This document shows, piece after piece, positions 8,733 to 17,600 of a stretch of DNA of 64,000 nucleotides. This DNA comes from Nitrospirota bacterium (GTDB taxonomy: Bacteria > Nitrospirota > Thermodesulfovibrionia > Thermodesulfovibrionales > JdFR-88). The DNA is taken from assembly GCA_021812785.1 (NCBI GenBank), contig JAKAMR010000001.1, positions 9,834-73,833 on the forward strand. Direction: 5' to 3'. The position numbers were made by a program, and so were the translations under genes. Positions within the stretch are counted from its first letter, which is position 1. Every line of letters begins with the position of its first letter. Under the pieces are notes generated by a model. It worked only from the letters and a program-made list of their open reading frames with translations. It searched no databases and was not told where the DNA came from.

Positions 8733-10731
8733 CGGGAGAGGCCTTTTTTCCTTTCAAAAGTAAAAGGACCGTTTCATATGGCCCGAGGTCCACAAATCCG
8801 TTGCTGTCCGGCCCCCTGCCAAGCAGGGGGGACCAGGAGCGCGCGCCTACATCTGGAACGTCCGGCCGGGCGGGAAAGACTGGCAAGGCAGGTAAGGCCG
8901 CGGAGGCCTCTTGCCCGGCAAGATTGAAGGCTGCAAAGATATCATCGCCCCCTTCGTCTCCGGAGCATCTTGTAATGACGAGGACGCTGTTTTGCAAACT
9001 GACCGACATGCCTTCCCTCCCTGATAAGCTGAACGCGGGGGGAAAAATTTCTTTGCGCAGGGCGATGAGATTTTTATAAAAATCCAGTATTTCGGCGTGG
9101 GGCTTTTCATTGGCCAGCTGTGGATCTATTTTCGAGGCCAGGAAGGTCTCCTCCGCCTGGGGGTCGGGCTCAAAAAGCGCGCCGGCCCATCCAAACGAAG
9201 AAAACTCGCGTTTTCTGCCTTCCCTCACCGCCCGGACAAGCTCCCTGTCCCCGTGGCTTACAAAATACAGGAAGGGCGCTTTTTCCCCATATTCCTCTCC
9301 CATGAACAGAAGCGGTATATATGGCCCAAGAAGGACAATGGCCGCCCCGAGCATGAGTTTGTCCGGGGTAAGAACGCTTCCAAGCCTGTCGCCAAGCCGC
9401 CTGTTGCCTACCTGGTCGTGGTTCTGCAGAAAGGCCACGAATTTGTCCGGAGAGATGTCCCTGGAAGGGCTGCCATGCTTTTTGCGTCTGTACTTTGAAT
9501 GCTGTCCCGCATAGACAAACCCCTCGGCGCAAGCTCTCGCCAGGTCGCCGGGGCCGGAGAAATCCATATAATAGCCGTCTTGCTCCCCGGTTAAAACCAC
9601 GTGAAGCGCATGATGAAAATCCTCGTTCCAGTGCGCATCCGCCCCGTAGCCCCCAAGGAGTTTAGGCCGTATAAAACGAGTATCATTCCTGTCAGACTCA
9701 ATGAAGAGGTAAAAAGGCCTTCCCTCCGCAGCCGCAAACTCATCCATCCTGAGCCTCATCTCCTCGATTATATGTCTTGGGCTTGAATCGAAAATGCCAT
9801 GGACGGCATCCAGCCTTAGCGCGTCCATATGGAATTCCCTTCCCCAATAAAGGGCGTTTTCGATAAAAAATTCCCGCACAGGGCCGCTCGACGGCCCGTC
9901 ATAGTTTATTGCCGCACCCCACGGGGTCCTGTAGTTTTCCGTGAAATAAGGGCCGTAATCGGCAAAATAGCTGCCTTCTGGCCCGAAGTGATTGTACACG
10001 ACATCCAATATGGCGGCAATGCCCGCCTGGTGCAGGGCATCCACAAGGCGTTTCAATCTATCCGGGCCATTCGGGCCATCCGGGCCGTCCGGCCCGCCAT
10101 ATGAGTTCTGGGGAGCAAACGGATATGCCCCGTCGTAACCCCAGTTCCTTCCGCCGGGGAACTGGGCAACCGGCATGATCTCAACCGCCGTGACCCCAAG
10201 CTCCTTCAGATAGGGTATCCGTTCCATGGCTGAAAGGAATGTCCCCTCGCGTGTGAACGTTCCGGTATGGAACTCATAGATGATGTATTGCCCAAGGGGC
10301 GGACTTTTTCTTTTCCAATCCATATCGCCCCACTTGTAACCAAGGGGGTCTGTTACCTGGGATGGGCCATGCACTCCCTCGGGCTGATAGCGGGCTGCGG
10401 GATCCGGCCTCTCAAGGCGGCCGTCCAGCAGATAAAAGTACCTGGTCCCGGCCTCAGCCTGCGGGAGGAACAATTCAAAAAAACCGTCGTCCCCGGCAGT
10501 TTGGGCAGAGGGAACCGCCCTCATGGGGAACAGGGAAGAATCCCCACCGGGCTGGATGGTCCTGACGGAAACCTCCCTGCAGCGGGGCGCCCAAAGGCGG
10601 AAAAGGACTCCTTCCCCTTTCCCGAAGCAGTGCGCTCCCTGCGCGAGGCGGCCGGCCCTCCGCAGCATTCCGTTATTTGGGCCGTTATTTGGCCCGTTAT
10701 TCAGTTCGTTCACTGCGCGTTTTATTCCCAA
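8725..10731 (-). CDS. treZ: Malto-oligosyltrehalose trehalohydrolase, GH13
   Basis: Releases trehalose from the maltooligosyl-trehalose made by TreY. The 668-residue protein has an N-terminal carbohydrate-binding-like region (FRLWAPRCREVSV), then the GH13 barrel: ILDVVYNHFGPEG, LRLDAVHGIFD (nucleophile Asp), LFIESDRND (acid Glu) and QNHDQVGNR (third carboxylate). The annotated start is a weak TTG; an ATG 21 codons later (MLRRAGRLAQG) is an alternative. The stretch between the two is built from a 12-bp tandem repeat coding NNGP, so the N-terminus is uncertain. It lies 37 bases after treT. Confidence 0.95.
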   Translation of the reverse strand: MGIKRAVNELNNGPNNGPNNGMLRRAGRLAQGAHCFGKGEGVLFRLWAPRCREVSVRTIQPGGDSSLFPMRAVPSAQTAGDDGFFELFLPQAEAGTRYFYLLDGRLERPDPAARYQPEGVHGPSQVTDPLGYKWGDMDWKRKSPPLGQYIIYEFHTGTFTREGTFLSAMERIPYLKELGVTAVEIMPVAQFPGGRNWGYDGAYPFAPQNSYGGPDGPDGPNGPDRLKRLVDALHQAGIAAILDVVYNHFGPEGSYFADYGPYFTENYRTPWGAAINYDGPSSGPVREFFIENALYWGREFHMDALRLDAVHGIFDSSPRHIIEEMRLRMDEFAAAEGRPFYLFIESDRNDTRFIRPKLLGGYGADAHWNEDFHHALHVVLTGEQDGYYMDFSGPGDLARACAEGFVYAGQHSKYRRKKHGSPSRDISPDKFVAFLQNHDQVGNRRLGDRLGSVLTPDKLMLGAAIVLLGPYIPLLFMGEEYGEKAPFLYFVSHGDRELVRAVREGRKREFSSFGWAGALFEPDPQAEETFLASKIDPQLANEKPHAEILDFYKNLIALRKEIFPPAFSLSGREGMSVSLQNSVLVITRCSGDEGGDDIFAAFNLAGQEASAALPALPVFPARPDVPDVGARSWSPLLGRGPDSNGFVDLGPYETVLLLLKGKKASPGG

Positions 10732-10768
10732 AGTGCCCGCTTTTCCAAAAACAAAATTTTATTTATCA

Positions 10769-11989
10769 TTAACTGATCTCGATCACCGCTTTGCCGGCGT
10801 TCTCCACCCCGACGCATATGGACAGGTAATCTCCCACCTGTCTCGTGATCAGGAAATTGTTCCGGACATACTCACGGGCGGCCTCTCCCATCCTGGTAAG
10901 CATATCGGAGTTGTTCAGGAACTGTCTTATCCTGAAGGCGGCCCCTTCTTCCGAATAGACTAGGAAACCGTTTACCCCGTGGACGATCTGATGCGGAATG
11001 CCCCCTACTGCCCCTCCGATGACGGGCTTCCCCTTCCACATAGCCTCAGAAACGGTAAGACCGAACCCTTCCCGCAGGGATTTCTGGAGAACTATGGCGG
11101 CCAGCCGCTGAAGGGCGTTTATCTCCTTGTCGCTGAAAGGCGGCAAAAGGAGTATCCTTATGTCCGGGTCCCCCTCCGCGAAATTCTGGACCTCGGACAG
11201 GACCTCTTCCCCTTCCGGGTCGTCCTTTGCGGGACTGCCTGCAAGCACCAGTATGCAGTCATTGTACTTTTTCACCATGCGGTAGGCCTTTATTACCCCG
11301 ATCGGGTCCTTGAACCGGTCAAACCTGGACACCTGAAGGACCATCGGCCTGTCCGGGGGTATATCGAATTTCCGGGCCACTTCGCCAATCTCATCCGGCG
11401 TAAGCTCCCTGTTCTTGTCGCTCAAGGGATCTATGGAGGGCAGCACGATGAACTCCGGGATCGGCAGCAGCATGGCAAATTTTGCAACGGAGAATATGGC
11501 CGCCTCGTATCCGCTGGCGTAGTCCATTATCCGGCCGGACACATCTTGCTGCGGCGACGACATATCTATATGGCACCGCCATATCCAATGCCCGTTTCCG
11601 TTTTTTTTGAACTTTATGAGCGGCGCCGGCTGGGGATCATGAATGAACACGAACTCAGCATCCAGGTCTATGTTCCGGGCGTTCCGCTTGTTGACCTCGA
11701 AATGGTAAGCCCACATCTCCCCAGTGAATTTCTCCGGGTTGCCCTGGAGCGCGTTATGTATCTTTTTTGTGATATCGAAAAAGCGGTTGTCGCCTTCGAT
11801 GACTTCCCACCGCGCTTCTATTCCCATCCCTGTCATTATGGGCAGGATGCGGTGGAGCAGTTCCGCCACGCCGCCGCCGGCCTTCGTGGAGTTTATGTGC
11901 AGCAGGCTCCGGCCCGAGAGTTTACCGCCCAATATCTTTAAAAGCTCAAGCTGCCCCTTGGGGGCAATGCCGCGGTATTGGCTCAACAT
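10769..11989 (-). CDS. treT: Trehalose glycosyltransferring synthase (GT4)
   Basis: Predicted to join NDP-glucose and glucose into trehalose reversibly, a route independent of TreY/TreZ. The 406-residue GT-B protein starts LLHINSTKAGGGVAELLHR, the acceptor/nucleotide region typical of TreT, and continues with WRCHIDMSSPQ and DFASGYEA-type positions. The GT4 donor-site motif is seen as LREGFGLTVSEAMWKGKPVIGG with the catalytic EGFGLTVSE. The ATG has a GTAGGAT-type ribosome site and follows the DUF5752 gene by only 3 bases. The same gene pair is commonly adjacent in other bacteria (recalled, not checked here). Confidence 0.9.
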   Translation of the reverse strand: MLSQYRGIAPKGQLELLKILGGKLSGRSLLHINSTKAGGGVAELLHRILPIMTGMGIEARWEVIEGDNRFFDITKKIHNALQGNPEKFTGEMWAYHFEVNKRNARNIDLDAEFVFIHDPQPAPLIKFKKNGNGHWIWRCHIDMSSPQQDVSGRIMDYASGYEAAIFSVAKFAMLLPIPEFIVLPSIDPLSDKNRELTPDEIGEVARKFDIPPDRPMVLQVSRFDRFKDPIGVIKAYRMVKKYNDCILVLAGSPAKDDPEGEEVLSEVQNFAEGDPDIRILLLPPFSDKEINALQRLAAIVLQKSLREGFGLTVSEAMWKGKPVIGGAVGGIPHQIVHGVNGFLVYSEEGAAFRIRQFLNNSDMLTRMGEAAREYVRNNFLITRQVGDYLSICVGVENAGKAVIEIS

Positions 11990-11992
11990 GTC

Positions 11993-12691
11993 TTATCCTA
12001 CCTCTATCTCCTTTTTGAGGGCGTTTTCTATGAAAGTCGCAATATGGGTCCTTATGCCCTCGATGCTGTGCATGAAGGGGTCGATGCTCCTTATGTCAAG
12101 CGCCAGCTCCTTATTCCCTAATGTGTCCTCCACCCATTTTGAAAAATCATCCATGCCGCCCTTAACCCTGCTTCTGCCCTCATAGAAGTGGTAATAGATA
12201 GACTGCTGGTCAACAGCGCGAATGGCCATAAGGAATTCTGCAAGGTTAAGCGCCCTGAAGCCCGCGGGAAAAACCACCGTAACCGATTCCTCGAAGTGGA
12301 ACTCTTCCCCCGGCAGAACGCTGCCGGGGTCCCCGTATTTCTTCATATACCGTGAAATGGACCCGAGCAGTTCCTCTCTAAGGCTCTCCAGTGAAGCGGT
12401 ATGCCTGAAGGGGTCTATGTTCGAGAGGTTTTCTGAAAGGACCCTCGCCTCCAGCGTCCCCCCTACCCACTGGGCAAAATCGTTAGTGTATTCGACTATG
12501 TGTCCCGAAAAAAAATATTCGTAGGTATGATGATATATCGAGTTGGCGCTTACCTGGCCGATAAGTTCAGCCAGCTCGGCAAGATTCCTTGCCTTTTTGC
12601 CGGTGGCCATAATGATCTTCCTGCATTCCCTGAAATCAAAACGGCCTCCGGGCGGATCCATACCTACCGTATTGTCTGAGTTCTCCGGCAC
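11993..12691 (-). CDS. DUF5752 family protein with internal duplication
   Basis: Function unknown; first gene of the trehalose operon, 3 bases before treT, so probably an accessory or regulator of TreT. The 232-residue soluble protein is an internal duplication: residues about 35-115 and 145-230 align (NLAELAELIGQVSANSIYHH with NLAEFLMAIRAVDQQSIYYH; NDFAQWV with DDFSKWV; SNIDPFRH with RSIDPFMH). Conserved histidines and tyrosines in SIYYHFYE could form a ligand site. Start is GTG with a strong GGGGGTGA ribosome site. Assignment to DUF5752 is from memory of the family; the duplication is seen directly. Confidence 0.82.
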   Translation of the reverse strand: MPENSDNTVGMDPPGGRFDFRECRKIIMATGKKARNLAELAELIGQVSANSIYHHTYEYFFSGHIVEYTNDFAQWVGGTLEARVLSENLSNIDPFRHTASLESLREELLGSISRYMKKYGDPGSVLPGEEFHFEESVTVVFPAGFRALNLAEFLMAIRAVDQQSIYYHFYEGRSRVKGGMDDFSKWVEDTLGNKELALDIRSIDPFMHSIEGIRTHIATFIENALKKEIEVG

Positions 12692-12715
12692 TATCGTTCA
12701 CCCCCTTTAATAAAA

Positions 12716-12743
12716 ATACTACTATGAGAGTGAGGATTTTCAA
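12716..12743 (-). promoter_or_regulatory. Sigma-70-type promoter of the trehalose operon
   Basis: On the minus strand TTGAAA (12738-12743) and TAGTAT (12716-12721) are separated by 16 bases. Transcription would start near 12709, giving a short leader with a strong ribosome site before the GTG at 12691. The -35 overlaps that of the divergent gene, so the two promoters probably exclude each other. Predicted from sequence only. Confidence 0.5.
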
Positions 12744-12765
12744 ATACGCATTGTATGGTTATAAT
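12737..12765 (+). promoter_or_regulatory. Promoter of the NlpC/P60-like gene, apparently leaderless
   Basis: TTTTCA (12737-12742) and a perfect TATAAT (12760-12765) are 17 bases apart. Only five bases (AGCAA) separate the -10 from the ATG at 12771, so transcription should begin at or next to the start codon, and no ribosome-binding site is present. Confidence 0.55.
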
Positions 12766-12770
12766 AGCAA

Positions 12771-13589
12771 ATGAGGTCTTTTCCTTTTTTGCCTGTTTTG
12801 AGGCGGATGGCTTTCTTCTTTTTCGTCATTGTCCTTTCCGTGTTCCCGGTATATCGCGCCCGCGGGTTTACAGGGGGGCGGAGCGTTGCGGACCTTTACG
12901 CGCGGGCCAATGCCAGGGACATGGATACAGGGGAAAGGATAGCCTGGTTTGCCAGGCAGTTCATTGGCACGCCTTATGACCAGGACCCAAAGGGAGCATA
13001 TGTGACCAGAAAAGCCATCGTGGCCGACGGCCAGGTGGATTGCATGTACCACGTCTTCCGGTCCGTGGAGCTGGCCCTGGCAGGCACTCCGGAAGGCGCT
13101 GAAAAGCTGGCCCTTCTCATGAGATTTAAAACCGTTGGGAAACTTGCCCCCGATGGAAAGGTCCTTAATTACGAGGACCGCTACCAGTACGGGCTGGACA
13201 TGATCCTGTCCGGCAAGTGGGGGAAAAACGTAACCGCAACCCTGGGAGATACGGAAGCGGTGCCCACGTCTCCCCGTTTTATCCGCAAAGGTGTGCCCTC
13301 CGTGCAGATACTGCCTAAAAATGGAGTCTGCCTGGCTCTGCAAAAAAAACAAAAAAAGCAAAAACTCTTTAAAAGCGGCGATATCGTCTTTTTCATAAAA
13401 GACCCATCTAGAAGGGTCGTGGGCGAAGTGATAGGTCATATGGGGATACTTGACGACCGGAATGGAACCATTTACCTGATCCATGCCCATGGCACGAAGG
13501 AAACAGGCGGTGCCGTAACGGAGGTCCCTTTTGGCGATTATGCCAGGTCAATGCCCTTCATAGGCATCATGGTTACACGTTTCGACTAG
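12771..13589 (+). CDS. Secreted NlpC/P60-like (DUF1460-type) amidase protein
   Basis: 272 residues. A signal sequence is evident (FFFFVIVLSVFPVYRARG). The mature part has FIGTPYDQDP, then VDCMYHVFRSVELAL with the candidate catalytic Cys, and later VIGHMGILD plus YLIHAHGT with candidate His residues: the order Cys...His of the NlpC/P60 superfamily, closest in pattern to DUF1460 amidase-like proteins. Likely acts on cell-wall peptides in the periplasm. A lysine-rich stretch (LQKKQKKQKLF) comes from an A-rich DNA tract at 13341-13366 that looks inserted. The gene is monocistronic and divergent from the trehalose operon. Family call is moderate; substrate unknown. Confidence 0.72.
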   Translation: MRSFPFLPVLRRMAFFFFVIVLSVFPVYRARGFTGGRSVADLYARANARDMDTGERIAWFARQFIGTPYDQDPKGAYVTRKAIVADGQVDCMYHVFRSVELALAGTPEGAEKLALLMRFKTVGKLAPDGKVLNYEDRYQYGLDMILSGKWGKNVTATLGDTEAVPTSPRFIRKGVPSVQILPKNGVCLALQKKQKKQKLFKSGDIVFFIKDPSRRVVGEVIGHMGILDDRNGTIYLIHAHGTKETGGAVTEVPFGDYARSMPFIGIMVTRFD

Positions 13590-13698
13590 AACCTATCTCA
13601 AAGTCGCTTATGGCTGCAAGAGGCTGAAATTGCGGCATACGGCGTCATCAAGGGGAAACCGTCCTCAGGCGCAACGCTGCCGCGCCTCCGCTAGGTTC
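13589..13698. repeat. 110-bp element bounded by GAACCTA / TAGGTTC
   Basis: Begins at the last base of the preceding stop codon with GAACCTATCTCAAA and ends with TAGGTTC, forming short inverted ends. The left end resembles one arm of the hairpin at 27731-27775 (GAACCTGCCTCAAAA). Possibly a remnant of a small mobile or palindromic element. The interior shows no ORF. Confidence 0.4.
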
Positions 13699-13789
13699 CA
13701 GAAAAAAGGTGCGTCCGGTTGCCGATGCCGCTCCAGGCGGCACCGGATTTTCTTTTTCTTTGATCTGGAATTTTTATTTTTATGCTTTT

Positions 13790-13999
13790 TCAGGAGCGGA
13801 CTTTTTCGATGATCTCCGGGTACTCTGTCCTGAATTCAGGATAGCGCCTTCCCAGAAAGAGTTTTATGGCCTTAAGCTCGCTTTCCATGTCTTCCATGTT
13901 CCGGAGGGCCTTTTCACAGACAGAAAGCTTCTCCGTGAGTGTCGCGATCTCTTTTTGCAGAAGCCCTAGGGCCTCCCTGACGACTATCTCTTCTTTCAT
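13790..13999 (-). CDS. Small coiled-coil protein, unknown
   Basis: 69 residues, highly charged, with heptad-like spacing of Leu/Ile through LLQKEIATLTEKLSVCEKAL and following residues, then a basic tail (GRRYPEFRTEYPEIIEK). No membrane segment or signal. The ATG follows AAGGGG at a suitable distance. It lies 126 bases downstream of, and on the same strand as, the tiny bS22-like gene. Not recognised as a named family. It could be a structural or adaptor peptide. Confidence 0.6.
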   Translation of the reverse strand: MKEEIVVREALGLLQKEIATLTEKLSVCEKALRNMEDMESELKAIKLFLGRRYPEFRTEYPEIIEKVRS

Positions 14000-14125
14000 G
14001 GCGCCCCTTATTGTTCAAGACCCGCAGCGGCAAAAGCCGCCTGGGATCTTAATGTAAGGAAGTTTTTTATTGATTGCATTCGCCCGCCCGGCATGTGGCC
14101 GGGACACGGTGGGGCCACCGCTGAA

Positions 14126-14221
14126 TCACTTGCCCCGCTTGGAGAATTTCATCTTTTTCCTGAGTTTGCCATGTTTATGCTTGGACATCTTCTTCTTGCG
14201 CCATTTGACAACACTACCCAC
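14126..14221 (-). CDS. bS22-type small ribosomal protein (AURKAIP1/COX24 domain)
   Basis: A 31-residue, very basic protein starting with GTG: (M)GSVVKWRKKKMSKHKHGKL then RKKMKF and a basic tail. This matches the AURKAIP1/COX24 mini-domain found in short bacterial proteins, including bS22 of mycobacterial 30S subunits. A near-perfect ribosome site AGGAGGTGA (14226-14234) precedes the GTG, and an own promoter is seen upstream. Being shorter than usual gene-calling limits, it is easily missed. Role as a ribosome constituent is by homology. Confidence 0.82.
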   Translation of the reverse strand: MGSVVKWRKKKMSKHKHGKLRKKMKFSKRGK

Positions 14222-14256
14222 TTCATCACCTCCTTACTGAAAAATTTTTCCCTTCC

Positions 14257-14316
14257 GGGCGGGGTCCCGCCCCTGTTGACAGCCTAAATTATACCTTTCC
14301 ATGAGGAAAGTTTCAA
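14257..14316 (-). promoter_or_regulatory. Promoter and hairpin leader of the bS22-like gene
   Basis: Minus-strand TTGAAA (14311-14316), 17-bp spacer, TATAAT (14288-14293). The predicted start near 14281 gives a leader of about 60 bases containing a G+C-rich hairpin (GGGCGG at 14257-14262 pairing with CCGCCC at 14267-14272) just upstream of the ribosome site, a possible translational control element. Confidence 0.6.
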
Positions 14317-14440
14317 ACCCACCCTACCACCCATCACCCGCCCATTAATGTATGGGGCTTTTCTTTAACGGGGGCTTCAGCCCCCTTGGGGTCCCCATGC
14401 CCCACGAAACGAAGTGAAAAAAACAGGGAAACGCAAAACG

Positions 14441-14584
14441 GGGCGGATGGTATGAGCGCAGCGGGTGGCGCGGGCGCGTCACATAACGCAGCGGTAATCA
14501 GGAGATCAACGCGCGGTATTCACGGTTATGCTGGCAAAACAGGTGAGACGGCACTTTTAGAGCGGAGCGAATGCCATCCGCCCC
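14441..14584. repeat. Interspersed element with terminal inverted repeats, copy 1
   Basis: 144 bp starting GGGCGGATGG and ending CCATCCGCCC, i.e. 10-bp terminal inverted repeats. A second, clearly homologous copy lies at 29786-29934; both share the blocks TATGAGCGCA, GCGCGGGCGCGTCACAT, CGCGGTAT, GCTGGCAAAA and AGCGGAGCGA. It contains no ORF. It fills most of the 406-base gene-free stretch 14222-14627, which otherwise holds only the bS22 promoter. Non-autonomous (MITE-like) mobile element is the best guess. Confidence 0.75.
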
Positions 14585-14627
14585 ATAAACAAAAATACCT
14601 GAAAAGAAAAAGAAAAAGCCAATTTTT

Positions 14628-17600
14628 TTATTCAACCCTTGCCTTTGCCTGGTCCATGAAGGCCTCAAGCTGTATCGTGGTGGTGGCAGACTCCGAGCCG
14701 TCATACGGCATGTTAATGGCGGGCACCCCGTAGTCCCTGCTTACACCCCTCATAAGAGCGGTGACTATGGTGCCGGGCATGCACCCGAAGGGCATAGCGT
14801 TTACAATACCGGCCACCCCCTTGCCGGCCAGGTCCACCGCCTTGCCGATGCTCAAAATGGTTTCCCCCTCGAAGGAGTCATGCACATACGGGGCCGCCTT
14901 TTCCATGATCTCCCGTGTTTCGGGCTCTTCAATGCTCTTGAGAGATCCCTTGAAATGTTTATTGAAGCGCTTCTCCACCCTTTTCTGGAAAAAACGCTGA
15001 ATCGATATCTCAAAAAAGGCGGAATGGTTTTTCCTCAACCGGGCCTTGCGCAGTCCCATCAGGTTCACATAATAGATCCACTCCGCAACGGGGGCCAGCC
15101 AGACCTCGCCTCCCAGGGCTTCTATCTTCTTTACAAGGTCCTCGTTAGAAAACCGGTTCGAGCGGACGAATATCTCCCCAACGATGCCTATAAGGGGTTT
15201 TTGTTTTTCTTTTCCCCCATGCCCGTTCCTTATCCCTTCAAAATCTTTCTTCATCCGGATGAGCACATCTTCAAGCCCTCCAGGCTTCCCTTTTTTCCCT
15301 TTTCCAGTATCACGTTTGCCGTTTGCGGCCTTGCGTTTCCCCTTTATGACGTCGCTTATAAGCAATAGATAATGTTCATAAAGCTCCTGGGCCGCCCCCT
15401 CTCTTGCCTCGTAAGGACGGCTTTCATGCAGGCACTTGATAAGCAGCTCTATGGCAACTATGCCTTTCCAGGCGGTAAGCGCAAAATCCCTGCCCATAAT
15501 GCCCAGGTCACGATAAAAACCGGCGTCCTGATTGGGTGCAAAGATGGGGACCTCCGGGAGACCGATGCTGTCCAGCACCTGTTTATGAAATACATTATAC
15601 TGCCCGAACCGGCACGGACCGGTCCCCGATGGCATGAAGAAGGCCGACCCCTCCGGCCTGAAATCCGGGCTGTAGACTTTTTTCAGCATGTCCCCGGTAG
15701 TGACCATGTACGGGTAGCATTCCTTGCCGGAGACGAACTTTGCCCCAAGCTCCAATGTCCTGCCGTCCGGGGCCGGGAGAACCTCCGATTGCGCACCGCA
15801 CCGCTCCAGGGCGGCGCTCAAGGCGAAGGCATGGTCCGACATACGGGGGATGTAAACCGTCTTGTTTTTATTGCCTTTGCCGTTTTTCGCGGATATGCGT
15901 GTTTTCGGGGCCTGCCCCTTTAGAAACACCTGCGGACGAACCTCTTCCACGGATCTTTCCCGTTTTTTATTTTTCCCCTCTTTCTTTTCCCACAGGAAAC
16001 CCTCCACGCTGTCAAGATAGGCCTCCAGGCGCGTCACCGCTCCGGCATCTGCGCTGTGCTCATCTATCTCTATATGCAGATAGGGCTTTTGTTTTTGCTT
16101 TTGCGTTTTCCCCCCTTCGAACTCGCTCTTTAAATACTTCAAAACGAAGGAATCCGGTCCGCAGGAAAAATTTCCCAGGAATACGGGGAAAAGAAGCGGA
16201 TTTTCCCTTATGTATCTTGCGGCCTTAAGTATTCTCTGCCCGCTCCTCCAATACACCTGGGGCCAGTCCTGGGAAATGCTTACCGCGTCGAGGGGCAGAA
16301 AATCCATAGGAATGGAGGCAACCCCAAGCGTGGCAAGCTTCTCCGGTATCTCCAGGTTCACGCCCCTGTCAAAGGCGTTGTAACTTCTGCCCATAATGAC
16401 GACCGTCTTGTCCTTTAATCCTGAAAGCACCTCTTTCCCGCGTTGCAGGATGGCTTTTTCGAAGCCCTGCTGCGCCTCCTGCGCCCTTAAGACCGCCTTT
16501 TTGATGACGCCGGCCTTTATGCCAAAGCGCTTCCCTACGGTCTCCCTGAGGGATCTTAAAAGATATGCTCCACCCCTGCTTAGATCGACCGGGGGGCTGA
16601 TCATTTTTTGCTTGAGCCCCGGCAGGGCCACGGAAGCAACATACGGTATCGTCTGGGTCTCGGGACATGCCTGGCCGTTGCAGAACTCTGAGCCGGGCGG
16701 GTTCAGGTTTATAAAACTGGGCAGAAATACGGCGTCCAGAGACCTCTTTTCCAGAAGGTATCTCACATGCCCGTGCGCCACCTTAACGGGAAAGCACCCA
16801 TCAGACAGGACGCTCTCAAGCCCCAGGTTTATGACCTCGCGGTCCGTCCTGGGCGAGACCTCCACATTCAGGCCGCACTCCCACAGAAGAGTGCTCCAGA
16901 ACGGAAGCTGGTCCTCGAAATAAAAGATGTACGGCAACCCAACCGATGGCCGTCCGGGTACAGGGGTGCGGGCCTCATGAGGCGCCCTGAGAAGAGCTTC
17001 CCTCAGCGCAAAAAGATCTTTTTGTTTTTCTTTCCCTTTCCCTTTTTCTTCACTGGCCGGCTGCTGGTTTTTCCGTCTTATGTCGTACTTTTCACACCGG
17101 CCGCCGTAATGGAGCATGCCGCTTTCGCCCTCTATCTTCACCCTGTTTATCTCGCATACGTTCGGGCAGCCCTTGCACTGGAAAGAGGTTATGCTGTATG
17201 GCCTTCCGGCAAGCTCAAAACCCTTGAACGCGCTCTTTGTTTTTTTGCCCGGAAAAGCCGCCTGTTCAGCCGCCTTTTTGGCGATAAGGGCCATTCCCAT
17301 TGCGCCCGTGACATCGTGGTTCGGAGGGACGATGACCTCCCGTCCAAGATACTTTTCGAAGGCCGCGACCACCGCCTTGTTATATGCGACCCCCCCCTGA
17401 AAGAGTATCTTTTTGCCGATGGGTTTTGCGGCAACCACGCGATTTATATAGTTTTGCACGATGGAATAGGCAAGCCCGGCCAGAAGATCGTCCCTTTTAG
17501 CCCCCCTGCCCAGGTTTGCCATGAGAGAGTTTTCCATGAATACGGTGCACCGCTCCCCCAGCCTGAGAGGGTTTTGGGAATTGAAGGCGCATCCGGCGTA

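Noticed and set aside
10979..11941. Plus-strand open frame of 320 codons opposite treT
   Set aside because: Complementary to the GT4 motifs of treT; no independent evidence.
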